A stretch of DNA of 64,000 nt from Sabethes cyaneus. Taxonomy: Eukaryota > Arthropoda > Insecta > Diptera > Culicidae. Location of the stretch: the NCBI RefSeq assembly GCF_943734655.1, contig NC_071354.1:46547044-46611043 (forward strand), written 5' to 3'. Positions within the stretch are counted from its first letter, which is position 1, and each line of letters begins with the position of its first letter. Below are positions 34,341-43,225 of the stretch, in pieces. Both the position numbers and the translations under genes were made by a program. The notes beneath the pieces were generated by a model. The model was not told the origin of the DNA. It saw nothing but the letters and a program-made list of their open reading frames with translations, and searched no databases.

Positions 34341-35575
34341 TCAGTGACAGAAAGGCAACATGCTGTGACAAAAACCGCCATCGCGATTAGTTCCATATTC
34401 TCCCTAATCGAGTTTCAACAGCGTTTCCTCCGCCAGAGTGAGCCACAATCCGATCGCACACTAGTAAGCCAAATTTATTCCGTTCAACCGGCGGCGGCGG
34501 CGGCGTCCGGACGACCGGCGGAACATTGAACGCAGCAGGAGGCACAGCAAACGACGCGCATCACATCGTTTCAATGCTGTCATGCAACCCGAACGCAACG
34601 ACGCCGTTGTCTGGCACCCCATTAACAAATGACCTCCGGTCATCCCATTCAATTCACCAAATGCGGAGGGCGGCGATGGCGATGGTGGCCCAGCATCCGC
34701 CAGATTCGTTGGTTGACAAACTTTGCACGCTAATCCGCCGGGAGAATATTTGCATGCTCGCTCTCGCCCGCAACCTTGCTCCACACATTCGCTGACCGGA
34801 CCCGCTGGAACCCACGCGTCCGCCCGGGACTTGACGGTCGGTCGTGGCGCTGAGTGATTGCTAGCGCATGCAAAACTATGAACAACGCACCACGGGAGAC
34901 ACCCGGCCGTGGGGTCCCGCGGTGCCATGCATACCGAGTGTCAGTTTCCCTGATGTGCATCGTCTATCGTCGTCCATCGGCACTCGTAGGTGGGATTTAA
35001 TTTTTGCCTGAAATGAAGATGGGATTAAATTGTCAGGATTTCCAGACCGATGATTGATTTAGTCTAGACGGAATTAAAATCAGTGTTTGGGCAATTGCGG
35101 ATGGATTGTGACTGAACGAGCGATCCGTGGGTAATATCTTAAAATCGTTCCGAATATGTTTAGTTAGAGGTATGACTCTGCTTGTAAAGAAACTGATTGT
35201 GAATTGTGAATATAAAATACCACATTCATGAAAATACATGGTTTTGCTAAAGATATCCAATAAAGCTTATTGACAGTCACTGTACATTTGTCAAAGACTA
35301 TATCGCAGGAGGCCACGCAAGTGAATAACATAGTTTGGCCGCACATATCGACCGGTTTTTCAAGGTTATACCTTGAGAGTTATAGCAGGTACCTACCTAC
35401 TTATATTTTATATTATTGGAAAATATTTCTGAAATTTGGGTGATGGTTACATTTTGAGAATAAACTAGAAATATGTTTTATTAACAATGCAGGTAAGTGC
35501 TATGTGATCGATACGGCGTTTCGCTTTATTTTCAATCAATGAATTACAAAAGCTTCTGTAGAAAGATTCCGATTT
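34341..35575. other. GC-rich island, no confirmed gene
   Basis: 34430-34960 is clearly more GC-rich than its surroundings, with a (GGC)n run near 34488-34503. Open frames exist on both strands (34461-34928 minus, 34526-34795 plus) and overlap each other without domain motifs, which is what GC-rich non-coding DNA produces. A host regulatory or first-intron region is possible. 35000-35575 is AT-rich and featureless. Confidence 0.3.
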
Positions 35576-35580
35576 TTATA

Positions 35581-36056
35581 AGGTCATTGCAAATATTTAA
35601 AAAAGTTTTTGTCCCACCGGTGTTGGGTCAAAGGGGGGGGGGGGGGGGTCGAAAAAAACAAGGAGAATTTTTTAATCGAACAAAAAAATATGGATTTTAG
35701 GCATTTTTACTTAAAGTTTAAACGTGAAAACCAAATCTATTCTTGGTTTTAATAAATACGTTGTTATTTTTCATGCCAAAATCTACGAACAAAAAGACAA
35801 AAACGAAAGAAAATTTTTTTGGTCGAGTTTCGGAAATTCCACTGTTTGAACTTCCATTTTTATTTCGTGCTAACGCTTCTACCTCAACTCGTACACTCAT
35901 TTTTCGAGTTTTTCAGGCTATAGAGCCCAAAGACAATTGATTTTATAAAAAAATTTAACTCGTATCCTACAAATTATTTTTTGCCCCCGATTTTTCAAGC
36001 CAATTTCCAAGGGGGGGGGGGGTGACCAAAACTTTGAAAATGATTTGCAATGGCCT
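35581..36056. mobile_element. Probable MITE with 33-bp inverted ends
   Basis: The left end AGGTCATTGCAAATATTT pairs with the right end, on the minus strand AGGCCATTGCAAATCATTTT; similarity continues through AAAGTTTTKGTC. Each end is followed inward by a homopolymer: G-runs at 35633-35648 and 36010-36021, both on the plus strand. No TSD is clear. The interior has no gene. Confidence 0.55.
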
Positions 36057-36199
36057 AATTGGTATTAGTATTGGCGTAACACTTATAGCCACGACTAAAA
36101 TATACCTATATATTTAAGTCGTGACTTATATCAAAGTTACAATGGAAATTTTCAATTGAAATCGACTAGAAGAAACGTTTTGTATTATGAAATAATTAA

Positions 36200-36355
36200 A
36201 AGTTTGGAAAAGACTTTTATAACTTCTGAGGTTTGTGAACGAAACGCATATAGAGAAAAAAGAAAATGAAGAAAAAAATTTTCCAACTATGTTTTTCTCT
36301 TCTCTTTATTTTTTTTCTCAAACTGTATTTCGTTTACCAAACTCAATAGTTACTT
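36200..36355. repeat. Short inverted repeat, related segment at 42.43 kb
   Basis: GAGGTTTGTGAACGAAACGC near 36229 pairs with an inverted GAGTTTGGTAAACGAAATAC ending near 36345. The left arm with its flank (ACTTTTATAACTTCTGAGG) recurs at about 42433-42470 (ACTTTTATAACTTTTGAGG), on the far side of the BEL element. Confidence 0.5.
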
Positions 36356-36404
36356 ACTTTGCTTTTTTCGGCGACAATCCGCTTATTGAAGTCTTAGGCT
36401 GCCA

Positions 36405-36645
36405 CTCTCCAGCATAGATGCCAGAATCACAGATTTTTTCACACGCATAAATTTGGGACCCACCAATTATGTCAGTTCCTGTGAACTCTGATTCTACCAA
36501 TGTATCCGATAATTAAAGTACTTCATAAACTATGTATATTACAAAAAGAAATACACTAGAAAAATTAAATATTGCGGAGAAAATGACAAGGTCCCAAATT
36601 TATGCGTGTGAAAAAATCTGTGAAAATGGCATCTATGCTCTCCAG
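36405..36645. mobile_element. hAT-like MITE, 225 bp, perfect 8-bp TSD
   Basis: The element runs from 36413 to 36637 with TIRs of about 50 bp. The left starts CATAGATGCCAGAATCACAG and goes on to ACACGCATAAATTTGGGAC; the right end on the minus strand starts CATAGATGCCATTTTCACAG and is near identical. The direct repeat CTCTCCAG flanks it exactly (36405-36412, 36638-36645). TIRs are far better preserved than in the related 1823-2538 and 55470-57463 elements, so this is a younger copy. Confidence 0.9.
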
Positions 36646-36949
36646 TCGACCCGTACACCCGTCATTCTAGCATCTTCGTCAACAGCGCCAGCGCTCGTCC
36701 AACGGGTACCTACGGGGTTGTAGGGAACGAGCCAAGATAAATGAATCAGCCTAAAATAAATCTAATGAAACTGAATTATTTACTTGAGTCTAACTGAAAC
36801 CCCTTGCATAGGAAGAATACCGTCATACGAACGATAAGAGACAAGGAGAGAAATGTATCGTTCAATAGGAGATTTACGCATACAGTGGCAAGATATAGCA
36901 TGCTCTAAACAAGAATCAGTTTTTGGACGAACGTAGACTTTGACGGACG

Positions 36950-38125
36950 TTGTTCCGTATTCCGGAGGGCTCGGTTGGAAATAACCGACGGACACAACAG
37001 ACTGCTGAGCAGATACTGCTAGAGGAGAAGAAAAAGTTGTTGGAAAAGCAGTTTAGTGTTCTTGAGGAATTGGCGGATCTCGACGAGAAAGAAGCGAAAG
37101 CTGAATTGGATGGAGAGAAAAGTGTTTCCAAGGTGAAAGACTGGCTAAATGGACGGAAGATGGTACTGAAAGTGAATATTCGAGCGATGAGTTTATCGAT
37201 GAGAAAGAGTTACTGGATAGCAGTGACTATTCGGAAGAAGAGGAAGAAGAGCCCCCGGTGAAGAATTCGTCTACATTCCAGCCGAGTAAGCGGTCAACGC
37301 CAAGGGTAGGTCACCGGAGCCTGCGGAGGGTGTTTACAACTAGCAACCAGTTTAACTGTAGCCTAAACCGTAACCAGATTGCCGCACGCCAAGTGGTCGC
37401 GAAAGATTTGCCCGTGTTTTCAGGGAATCCCGAGGATTGGCCGCTCTTTTTTTCTACGTACGAAAGTACGACGCGCTTGTGTGGCTACACGGAAGACGAA
37501 AACATGATTCGACTGAGAAGTTGTCTGAAGCGAGATGCCTTCGCTGCAGTTCGGAGTTTTTTGCTGCATCCGTCTACTGTCGAGAAAGCGGTAAATGCAC
37601 TCAAACTCAGGTTTGGCCAGCCACGAGTAGTGCTACAGTCTATAAAAGACAAGGTGCTAGCCATGCCGGTCTTGAAAGCTGATTCGCTGAACAAAACTAT
37701 CGATTTTGCGTTAGGCGTTCAAAACTTCGTGGCAACAATTGAGCCCTGTGGAAGCAAGGAGTATATGCGGGACATTTCATTGCTTAGTGAGCTTGTTGGA
37801 AAGCTTCCCGCCGCTCTGAAACTGGAGTGGGCAAGATACACAAGGAGCTTACGTAGGGTGAACTTGGTCGCCTTTAGTGAATGGTTCTATGGTATTGTCG
37901 AAGATGCCTGCTTAGTCTCAGAACCGCGAAGAAACCAGGAGGTCAGAAGCCAGGAGACACACAAAGCACCGAAAGGCTACGTTAGCACGCACACTGAACA
38001 CCAAAGCTGGAGGAGCGAAGATGCATCCGGCCCCGGTAGCAGTACGCAGAAGATGGTTAGTGAACCCGAGAAGCTTTCCGCTAGAACTTGCGTGAGCTGT
38101 AAGGGTGATTGCGTGTCACTAACTA
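36950..38125 (+). pseudogene. gag: BEL/Pao Gag (DUF1759-type), one frameshift
   Basis: The N-terminal part (36950 to about 37150) is charged and probably helical (EEKKKLLEKQFSVLEELADL). A one-base shift near 37150 moves the reading into the frame of 37258. There an acidic stretch precedes FQPSKRSTPRVGH and the Gag core LPVFSGNPEDWPLFFSTYES, then a region with LKLRFGQPRVVLQSI and ISLLSELVGKLPAALKLEW. This is the DUF1759-like core of BEL/Pao capsid precursors. The C-terminal cysteine region starts at ARTCVSCKGDC and is then interrupted by the MITE at 38126. Upstream of 36950 no start context is convincing. Confidence 0.85.
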
Positions 38126-38797
38126 GGGTAAGCGTACCCTTAGTGGAGGTAGTACCAATAGTGGTGGTACTTGAATAAAATACGCCCATCACGAGATAAA
38201 ACGCAATTATGCTTCTAGATAACGTTTATATAATCTGCACCTGGGTTATACACGTTTACTTGAAATAATCATCTCTTCTCTTAGTGGTAAAATGAAATTT
38301 ATAGAAATATTACACTGGTTTTGTTAAGATTTTCTGAATAAAATTTAGTTTTGCATAGCTGCTAAAATAGGTTCTGAATTTTATCTTTTTCTGATATTAT
38401 TTATTCATGAATTCAAGAAATTTAAATCTGTCGAGCATATAAAGTGAGTACGCAAGCTCATGCAAACAAGCAGAACCAGTTTGTATAAATTTTTATTGCA
38501 GTAATTGAATGTTTAATGTGTTGCCTCCATTATGGGCTCGCGATGCCTCCAATCTAGGGACCTCGGTAGCAACCATACCACCACTATAGGCAAACCAATG
38601 CAATGATCGTAGAAGAAATCTTTCTCTTTAACAAAGTTTGAATTTTTAATGATTCCAAACGTCATTTTTAGTAAGATTAAGAATGTTTCAATCATATCGT
38701 GCGCGTGTGCATGTATATTTGTTCTGATATCACTGTATTTCGACCATAAATTTGAAATTTTACTGCTAAATACGCCACTACTGGTACGCTTACTCTA
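38124..38797. mobile_element. 670-bp MITE inserted in BEL gag, TA TSD
   Basis: The insert is 38126-38795. Its ends are GGGTAAGCGTACC (left) and GAGTAAGCGTACC (right, minus strand), each flanked by TA (38124-38125, 38796-38797). Excising the insert with one TA leaves the Gag reading frame open across the junction, which confirms the boundaries independently. Both ends carry copies of a CCACTANNGGTAC-type subterminal motif (two on the left, one on the right, and a partial one near 38580), possible transposase-binding sites. TA targeting fits Tc1/mariner-like MITEs. No transposase frame. Confidence 0.9.
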
Positions 38798-39510
38798 AAT
38801 GCAAACGATTTTTGGATTTATCTTACGACGGAAAGTGGGTGACAATTCGCGAAATTAGAGTGTGTCGTAAATGCTTGAAGCAACACAAAGGAGCCTGTGC
38901 CTCAAGGGATTACGGAGTAAACGGCTGCACCAGCTTCAAGCACCACTCATTGTTTCATGAGGAGCTGCACGCAGAGTCGCAGATCGTCAACAATAATCTG
39001 CCGCGCGAGTCTCAGTCTTGCAACACTCATCAAGCTGGATCCAGTGCCGTGTTGTTCCGCTATATCCGGGTAATAGTATATGGCAACGGAATCGTAGTAC
39101 ACTGTTACGCTTTCCTGGATGATGGATCTTCGCTAACTTTAATGGACCAGAACCTAGCCGAAGAGCTCAACCACACAAGAGAACGCAACCCACTATGTCT
39201 TAGATGGACGGGTGGGACACATTGTTGCGAAAAAGATTCACGCAAAGTTGCACTGGACATCTCCGAACTAAAAGGGAAACGCTTCCACTTCGAAGACGTC
39301 CGAACCGTGAGCGAACTCCACCTTCTTTGACAATCGCTTGATGTGGAGCAACTTCAATCTGAGTACCGCTACCTGAAAGGTATCCCTGTGCAATCATACA
39401 GTGGTGTGCGCCCGCGATTGCTGATCGGAGGTCAACATGCCTACGCAACGCTCGTTAGGAAAAGTCGAGAGGGGAAGGTTGGCCAACCAATCGCGATAAA
39501 TACTACGGTG
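38798..39510 (+). pseudogene. BEL/Pao zinc-knuckle region and retropepsin
   Basis: After the MITE, the frame continues with a Cys/His-rich nucleic-acid-binding region (VCRKCLKQHKGAC, then CTSFKHHSLFHEE). The aspartic protease follows, with active-site sequence CYAFLDDGSSLTLMD at about 39105-39150. A TGA at 39328-39330 interrupts, but the same frame reads on through EYRYLKGIPVQSYSGVRPRL and LLIGGQHAYATLV, the usual C-terminal part of the BEL protease domain, to a TAA near 39508. The catalytic Asp-Gly-Ser is intact; the domain is broken by the stop. Confidence 0.85.
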
Positions 39511-40671
39511 TAAATAAATACTACTACGGATCTACGGTGGAGCTCCGCAAGGTCGGTAAGCATGCTACACTACGTTTACCATGTTAACACATGTGATCTC
39601 AATGACACCGAAAGGCTGGACGATGGCCTGGATCGCGCCGTAAAGGAGTACTTTTCGATTCCGATCCCGCGACGACGAACACGCCATGCAACTACTGCAC
39701 GATCTTGCTCAGTTCAACGGAGAAAAGTATGAAACGGGCCTGCTATGGAGAAACGTGGACACGCAATTGCCGAATAGCAAGCCTATGGCCCTAAAGCGGT
39801 TCTACAGCCTACAATGGCGCATGGAAAAGGACCCACACCTGGCGCGGACTCTGGACGAGAAGCTAGTGGATTATCTGAGCAAAGGTTACATACGCAAGTT
39901 AACGGTAGAGGAGCTGTCGGAATGCGTGGCGAAGATCAACATAGTCAGCGATTCAACTCCATACCTTCGTCGACGCTGGCGAGAATGGGATAGCAGCCGT
40001 CGTATATCTTCGCTTCGCAAAGGATGGGATAGTTGAGTGCTCACTTGTTGGCGCAAAAACCCGCGTAGCTCCGCTCAAATATCTTACTATACCAAGACTG
40101 GAGCTTCAGGCGGCAGTGATTGGAGCCAGATTAGCCCAGTTCATTGCAAAAGGACTGACAGTTAAAATCTTTCGTTCTTTCTTGTGGTCGGACTCCAGGA
40201 ACGTGCTTTCATGGATTCGTGCCGATCATCGCAAGTACAGCCAATTCGTAGCTACGCGTATTAGTGAGCTTCTGGATCTAACGAAAGTGTCTGATTGGAA
40301 CTGGGTTCCATCTAAGTGGAACGTAGCTGATGAAGGGACGAAATGGCAGAGTCGACCTTCACTAAAGAGTGATAGCAGATGGTACAAAGGACCCGAGTTG
40401 CTTTACCAGTGCGAAGAGGAATGGAAGAATTGCGTGCTAATGTCCGCGTGCACGTCGTCGCCAAAAAGGCAGCCATCCAAGTCGAGAGATTCGGCCATTG
40501 GAGACGTCTCATTCGTGCGACAGCATACATCTTTTGTTTCATTAGGAACCAAAGCTCTTTACGCAGATTGAAGATGGTTTCACGAGTGAAGAAATACGTA
40601 ATGCTGAAGACTTTCACATTCGTGCCGCACAGCTGGATACCTTCCGGGACAACTTTCTGGTCCTAAAGCGA
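39511..40671 (+). pseudogene. pol: BEL/Pao pol: RT edge joined to RNase H, catalytic core deleted
   Basis: The segment YETGLLWRNVDTQLPNSKPM to DYLSKGYIRKLTVEELSE (39740-39930) is the N-terminal edge of the BEL RT. Directly after it, at about 39970, the sequence jumps (with a frame change) to the RNase H-like region: VGAKTRVAPLKYLTIPRLEL, ARLAQFIAKG, FLWSDSRNVLSWIRADHRKY and NWVPSKWNVADEGTKW. The intervening RT palm with its YVDD-type box is absent, so several hundred codons were lost. Another frame change at about 40380-40450 leads into ERFGHWRRLIRATAYIF, the linker to integrase. Confidence 0.85.
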
Positions 40672-41774
40672 AATGACCTCAAGTCAGCCTTACCCAAGCG
40701 GAGTCCACTGTACAAACACAACCCATTCGTTGATGAACGCGGATTGCTGCTTATGCGAGGCAGAACAGGATTGTGCGAATACCTGTCCCAAGATACCTCG
40801 GTGCCGACTAACCGCGTTTGTCCGTCCTTTCACTCATACGGGAATAGACTATTTCGGGCCTATGGAAGTTTCTATAGGGAGACGGGTTGAGAAGAGATGG
40901 GGGGTTCTTTTTACATACCTGTGTATTCGCACTGTACATTTGGAAGTAGCTAGCTCGTTGACCACGAATTCCTGCATAATGGCCATAAGGAACTCCATCG
41001 CACGCCGTCGAACACCTGCCAGTTTCTATAGCGACAAAGGCACTAACTTCATTGGTTCTGAACGTGAATTGAAACAAGCGTTGCAAGCAATCGACTAAAG
41101 CAGAATGGCTCAAGAGTTCGCATCTTCAAGCACTTCTTGGCACTTCAATCCACCAGCTGCTCCTCACATGGGTGGGAGCTGGGAACGACTCGTCCAATCC
41201 GTCAAGCGAAACCTGTCCGAAATGAAGCTGTCCACCCGTCCAACCGATGAGGAACTACGAAACGCGTTAATCGAAGTAGAAGGCATCCTCAATGCACGAC
41301 CACTTACTTATACATGTGCCCGTCGAAGACGAAGCAGCACCAGCGCTCACCCCAAACCACTAGCTTTTGGGTAGCTCCGATGGTTCCAAACCATGGTCTC
41401 TCTTGAAGGAGGACTCTATTGCGCTGCGACGCGGGTGGCACTCATCTCAAAAGTTCGCGTACCAATTCTGGACTAGATGGCTCCGGGAATACCTTCCGGA
41501 AATCACTAGGTTTTCTAAATGGCACGAGAAGGTCCAACCGATTACCATAGGAGATATTGTGCTTATTGTTGATCCAAACTCACCGAGAAACTGTTGGCCA
41601 AAAGGGCGTGTCATTGGGACGGTGAATCACAATGGACAAGTGCGGACAGTGACCATTCAAACTGCGAATGACGTGTACGAGAGACCGGCGGTCAAGGTTG
41701 CGGTGCTTGACGTTAGAAGTAAGGAGGAGTTAGCAGACTCAGACGTGGAGTCAGCAAATATTATTATTCTTTGA
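40560..41774 (+). pseudogene. BEL/Pao integrase core and C-terminal domain, zinc region missing
   Basis: Linker sequence reads IRAAQLDTFRDNFLVL and LPKRSPLYKHNPFVDERGLL in one frame (40600-40750). The expected HHCC zinc-binding segment is missing, and the core starts with HTGIDYFGPMEVSIGRR (first catalytic Asp). It continues with LCIRTVHLEVASSL, YSDKGTNFIGS (second Asp), a TAA at 41096-41098 in frame, and PPAAPHMGGSWERLVQSVKR with the catalytic Glu. After LNARPLTY a frame change near 41340 enters the C-terminal DUF5641-like domain (RWLREYLPEITRFSKWH, then GDIVLIVD and RNCWPKGRVI). All three catalytic acids are present but split by the stop. Confidence 0.85.
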
Positions 41775-42430
41775 TATTATTCTTAAAGTTTAGTTAAGCA
41801 GTTATTTGGTTGTGGGAAATTATATCTAAGAGTGAATTAAAGATAAAATTTATATTAGTAATGTGCCTAAAATTAGTTTAAAATTTATACCTATTATCCC
41901 TATACCGATTATACCTAGGTTCAAATCCAAAACTTAAAACTATTAGTACGGTACGGAGTTTAATAGTACGGCTGATTGAGTAACGGTGAGAAACCAGTTT
42001 ATGAATTCAAATACATACTTACAAATAACAATTAAATGATTAGATAGCGACGAAGGTGGACACAGGAAAAAGAATAAGTAACGGACAAAGACATTAGAGG
42101 AGATTGAAGCACTAAAACGTAAGAATACAATCTTGTAAAATCCTAAACCCTAATTAAAACTTAATTATACGTGCAGGAATTAAAAACGGTCTAGGACTTC
42201 GTACGAATAAAGGCCGTTAGATATTCGGAATAGCTAAAATCGACTGTTTTCTTGTTACAACGCGGTACGCAGGTAACAACATAAGCGTTCCAGTGCGGCA
42301 TGGAACAACCTCGACGGAATAAAACGCCGCTCCTGAAAACCACGATTTCCATCTTTATGTACCTTTTTCTCAGAAACTACACAACGTATTGGAACAAACT
42401 TTTTTTTGTTGTGTTGGTAGTAGCTTGGCA
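41775..42430 (+). other. BEL 3' untranslated region, candidate 3' LTR
   Basis: AT-rich sequence after the end of pol. It could begin at TGTGGGAAATT (41812), and a GAATAAAA polyadenylation-type signal lies at about 42316. No matching 5' LTR was found, so the LTR limits are not established. A short hairpin (CTACACAAC and GTTGTGTTGG arms) lies at 42376-42421. Confidence 0.35.
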
Positions 42431-42781
42431 AAGACTTTTATAACTTTTGAGGTTTGTAAACGAAACACAGCCTGACAAAAACGAAAAAGAAGAAGAAAAG
42501 ATGGCTGAAAAAATAAAATTCTGTCATCTCTGGCGTACCACAGGGGAGGCAACCTTGGACCACTACTCTTAACTCTTTTTATGAATGAATTATCAGCTCA
42601 CTTGCCACCTGGCTGTCAGTTCTTTTATGCCGACTGCAACTACAAAGATTGAAGATTGATGCTCGAGTAACGTGCTTTCCGTCAGTATTTCAAAGGGCTT
42701 CACCATTTCTTTTCATCGTGAAAATAAACCTATATCTTTTAGCTACAATATGGCGGGTCATTTGTTACAACGTATCTATCA

Positions 42782-42927
42782 CATTCGTGATCTTTTTTCT
42801 TTTTCAATTATAGCCACCAGTTTGGGTCATTCGTGACTTCTGCGGGGTTGGGATTTGAACCCGGGTCCTCGGCGTGAGAGGCGTGAATGCTAACCACTAC
42901 GCCGGGACTGACTCCATTCGTGATCTT
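42782..42927 (-). mobile_element. tRNA-derived SINE (copy 1) with 13-bp TSD
   Basis: The SINE is 42795-42914 on the minus strand. Read 5' to 3' it has a tRNA-like head with an A box in GTAGTGGTTAGCATTCACGC and a B box GGGTTCAAATCCC, followed by CCCCGCAGAAGTCACGAATG and a GGCTATAATT-type tail with poly-A-like end. The exact repeat CATTCGTGATCTT flanks it (42782-42794, 42915-42927). It lies within the LINE RT segment after HIRDL. Two more copies are at 49441 and 55929. Confidence 0.9.
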
Positions 42928-43004
42928 GATATCGTCCTGGATAGCGCACTAACTTTTCATTTACAATACACAACGACATTATCGCCAGAGGCAATAAGCA
43001 ATAA

Positions 43005-43090
43005 ATTTTCGTGAACATATATTTTGTTTTGAACATAAAAACTGCTTTTGAACTCCCAGAAATCAACGATTCGTGTTTGAACCTTAAGAG
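43005..43090 (+). repeat. Single arm of the 22.4-kb foldback hairpin
   Basis: TTTCGTGAACATA, GCTTTT-preceded CATAAAAACTGCTTTT and CGTGTTTGAACCTTAA correspond in order to the complement of 22425-22507. The second arm is absent here. Confidence 0.7.
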
Positions 43091-43225
43091 AGCAATTTTG
43101 AAAATAGGCGGTGAAAGGCGTCTGAAGGACACATGGCAGCCACTATTTGAGACTCTAAATTCAATAGCATGCATAACGAGATTGAAACGGTCATACACGT
43201 GCCAGGATTGTTTCTTTTTACAATA

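Larger units (their letters stand above)
36950..42360 (+). mobile_element. Defective BEL/Pao LTR retrotransposon
   Basis: Domain order on the plus strand is gag (36950-38125), zinc-knuckle/protease (38798-39510), RT N-terminal edge and RNase H (39686-40660), integrase and C-terminal domain (40673-41774). This is the BEL/Pao order. A 670-bp MITE splits it at 38126-38795. The RT catalytic core and the integrase HHCC region are missing, and frameshifts and stops occur throughout. I found no pair of LTRs: the sequence upstream of 36950 does not match that downstream of 41775, so the 5' LTR seems lost or too diverged. The 3' LTR is only a candidate (about 41812-42360). Confidence 0.85.
42530..43225 (+). 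pseudogene. Jockey/CR1-type LINE RT fragment, split by a SINE
   Basis: Reading across frames gives GVPQG near 42533, LLTLFMNELSAHLPPGCQFF, a YAD-type catalytic block truncated near 42640, then SNVLSVSISKGFTISFHREN, FSYNMAGHLLQRIYHIRDL and, after the SINE, DLDIVLDSALTFHLQY. These are the palm and thumb blocks of a Jockey/CR1-superfamily RT. The catalytic box has lost at least one aspartate codon. The distal part contains a single arm of the foldback hairpin described at 22426-22590. Dead copy. Confidence 0.75.

Noticed and set aside
34461..34960. 155-codon minus-strand frame in a GC-rich island
   Set aside because: GC-rich DNA keeps several frames open at once; no domain, and a (GGC)n run contributes.
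36727..36949. 5' LTR of the BEL element
   Set aside because: Starts TGTAGGGAACG like an LTR, but no convincing similarity to the sequence after 41775.
42840..42910. Possible tRNA gene with a clear B box
   Set aside because: A and B boxes belong to a SINE with a 13-bp TSD and tail; the anticodon arm is not tRNA-like.
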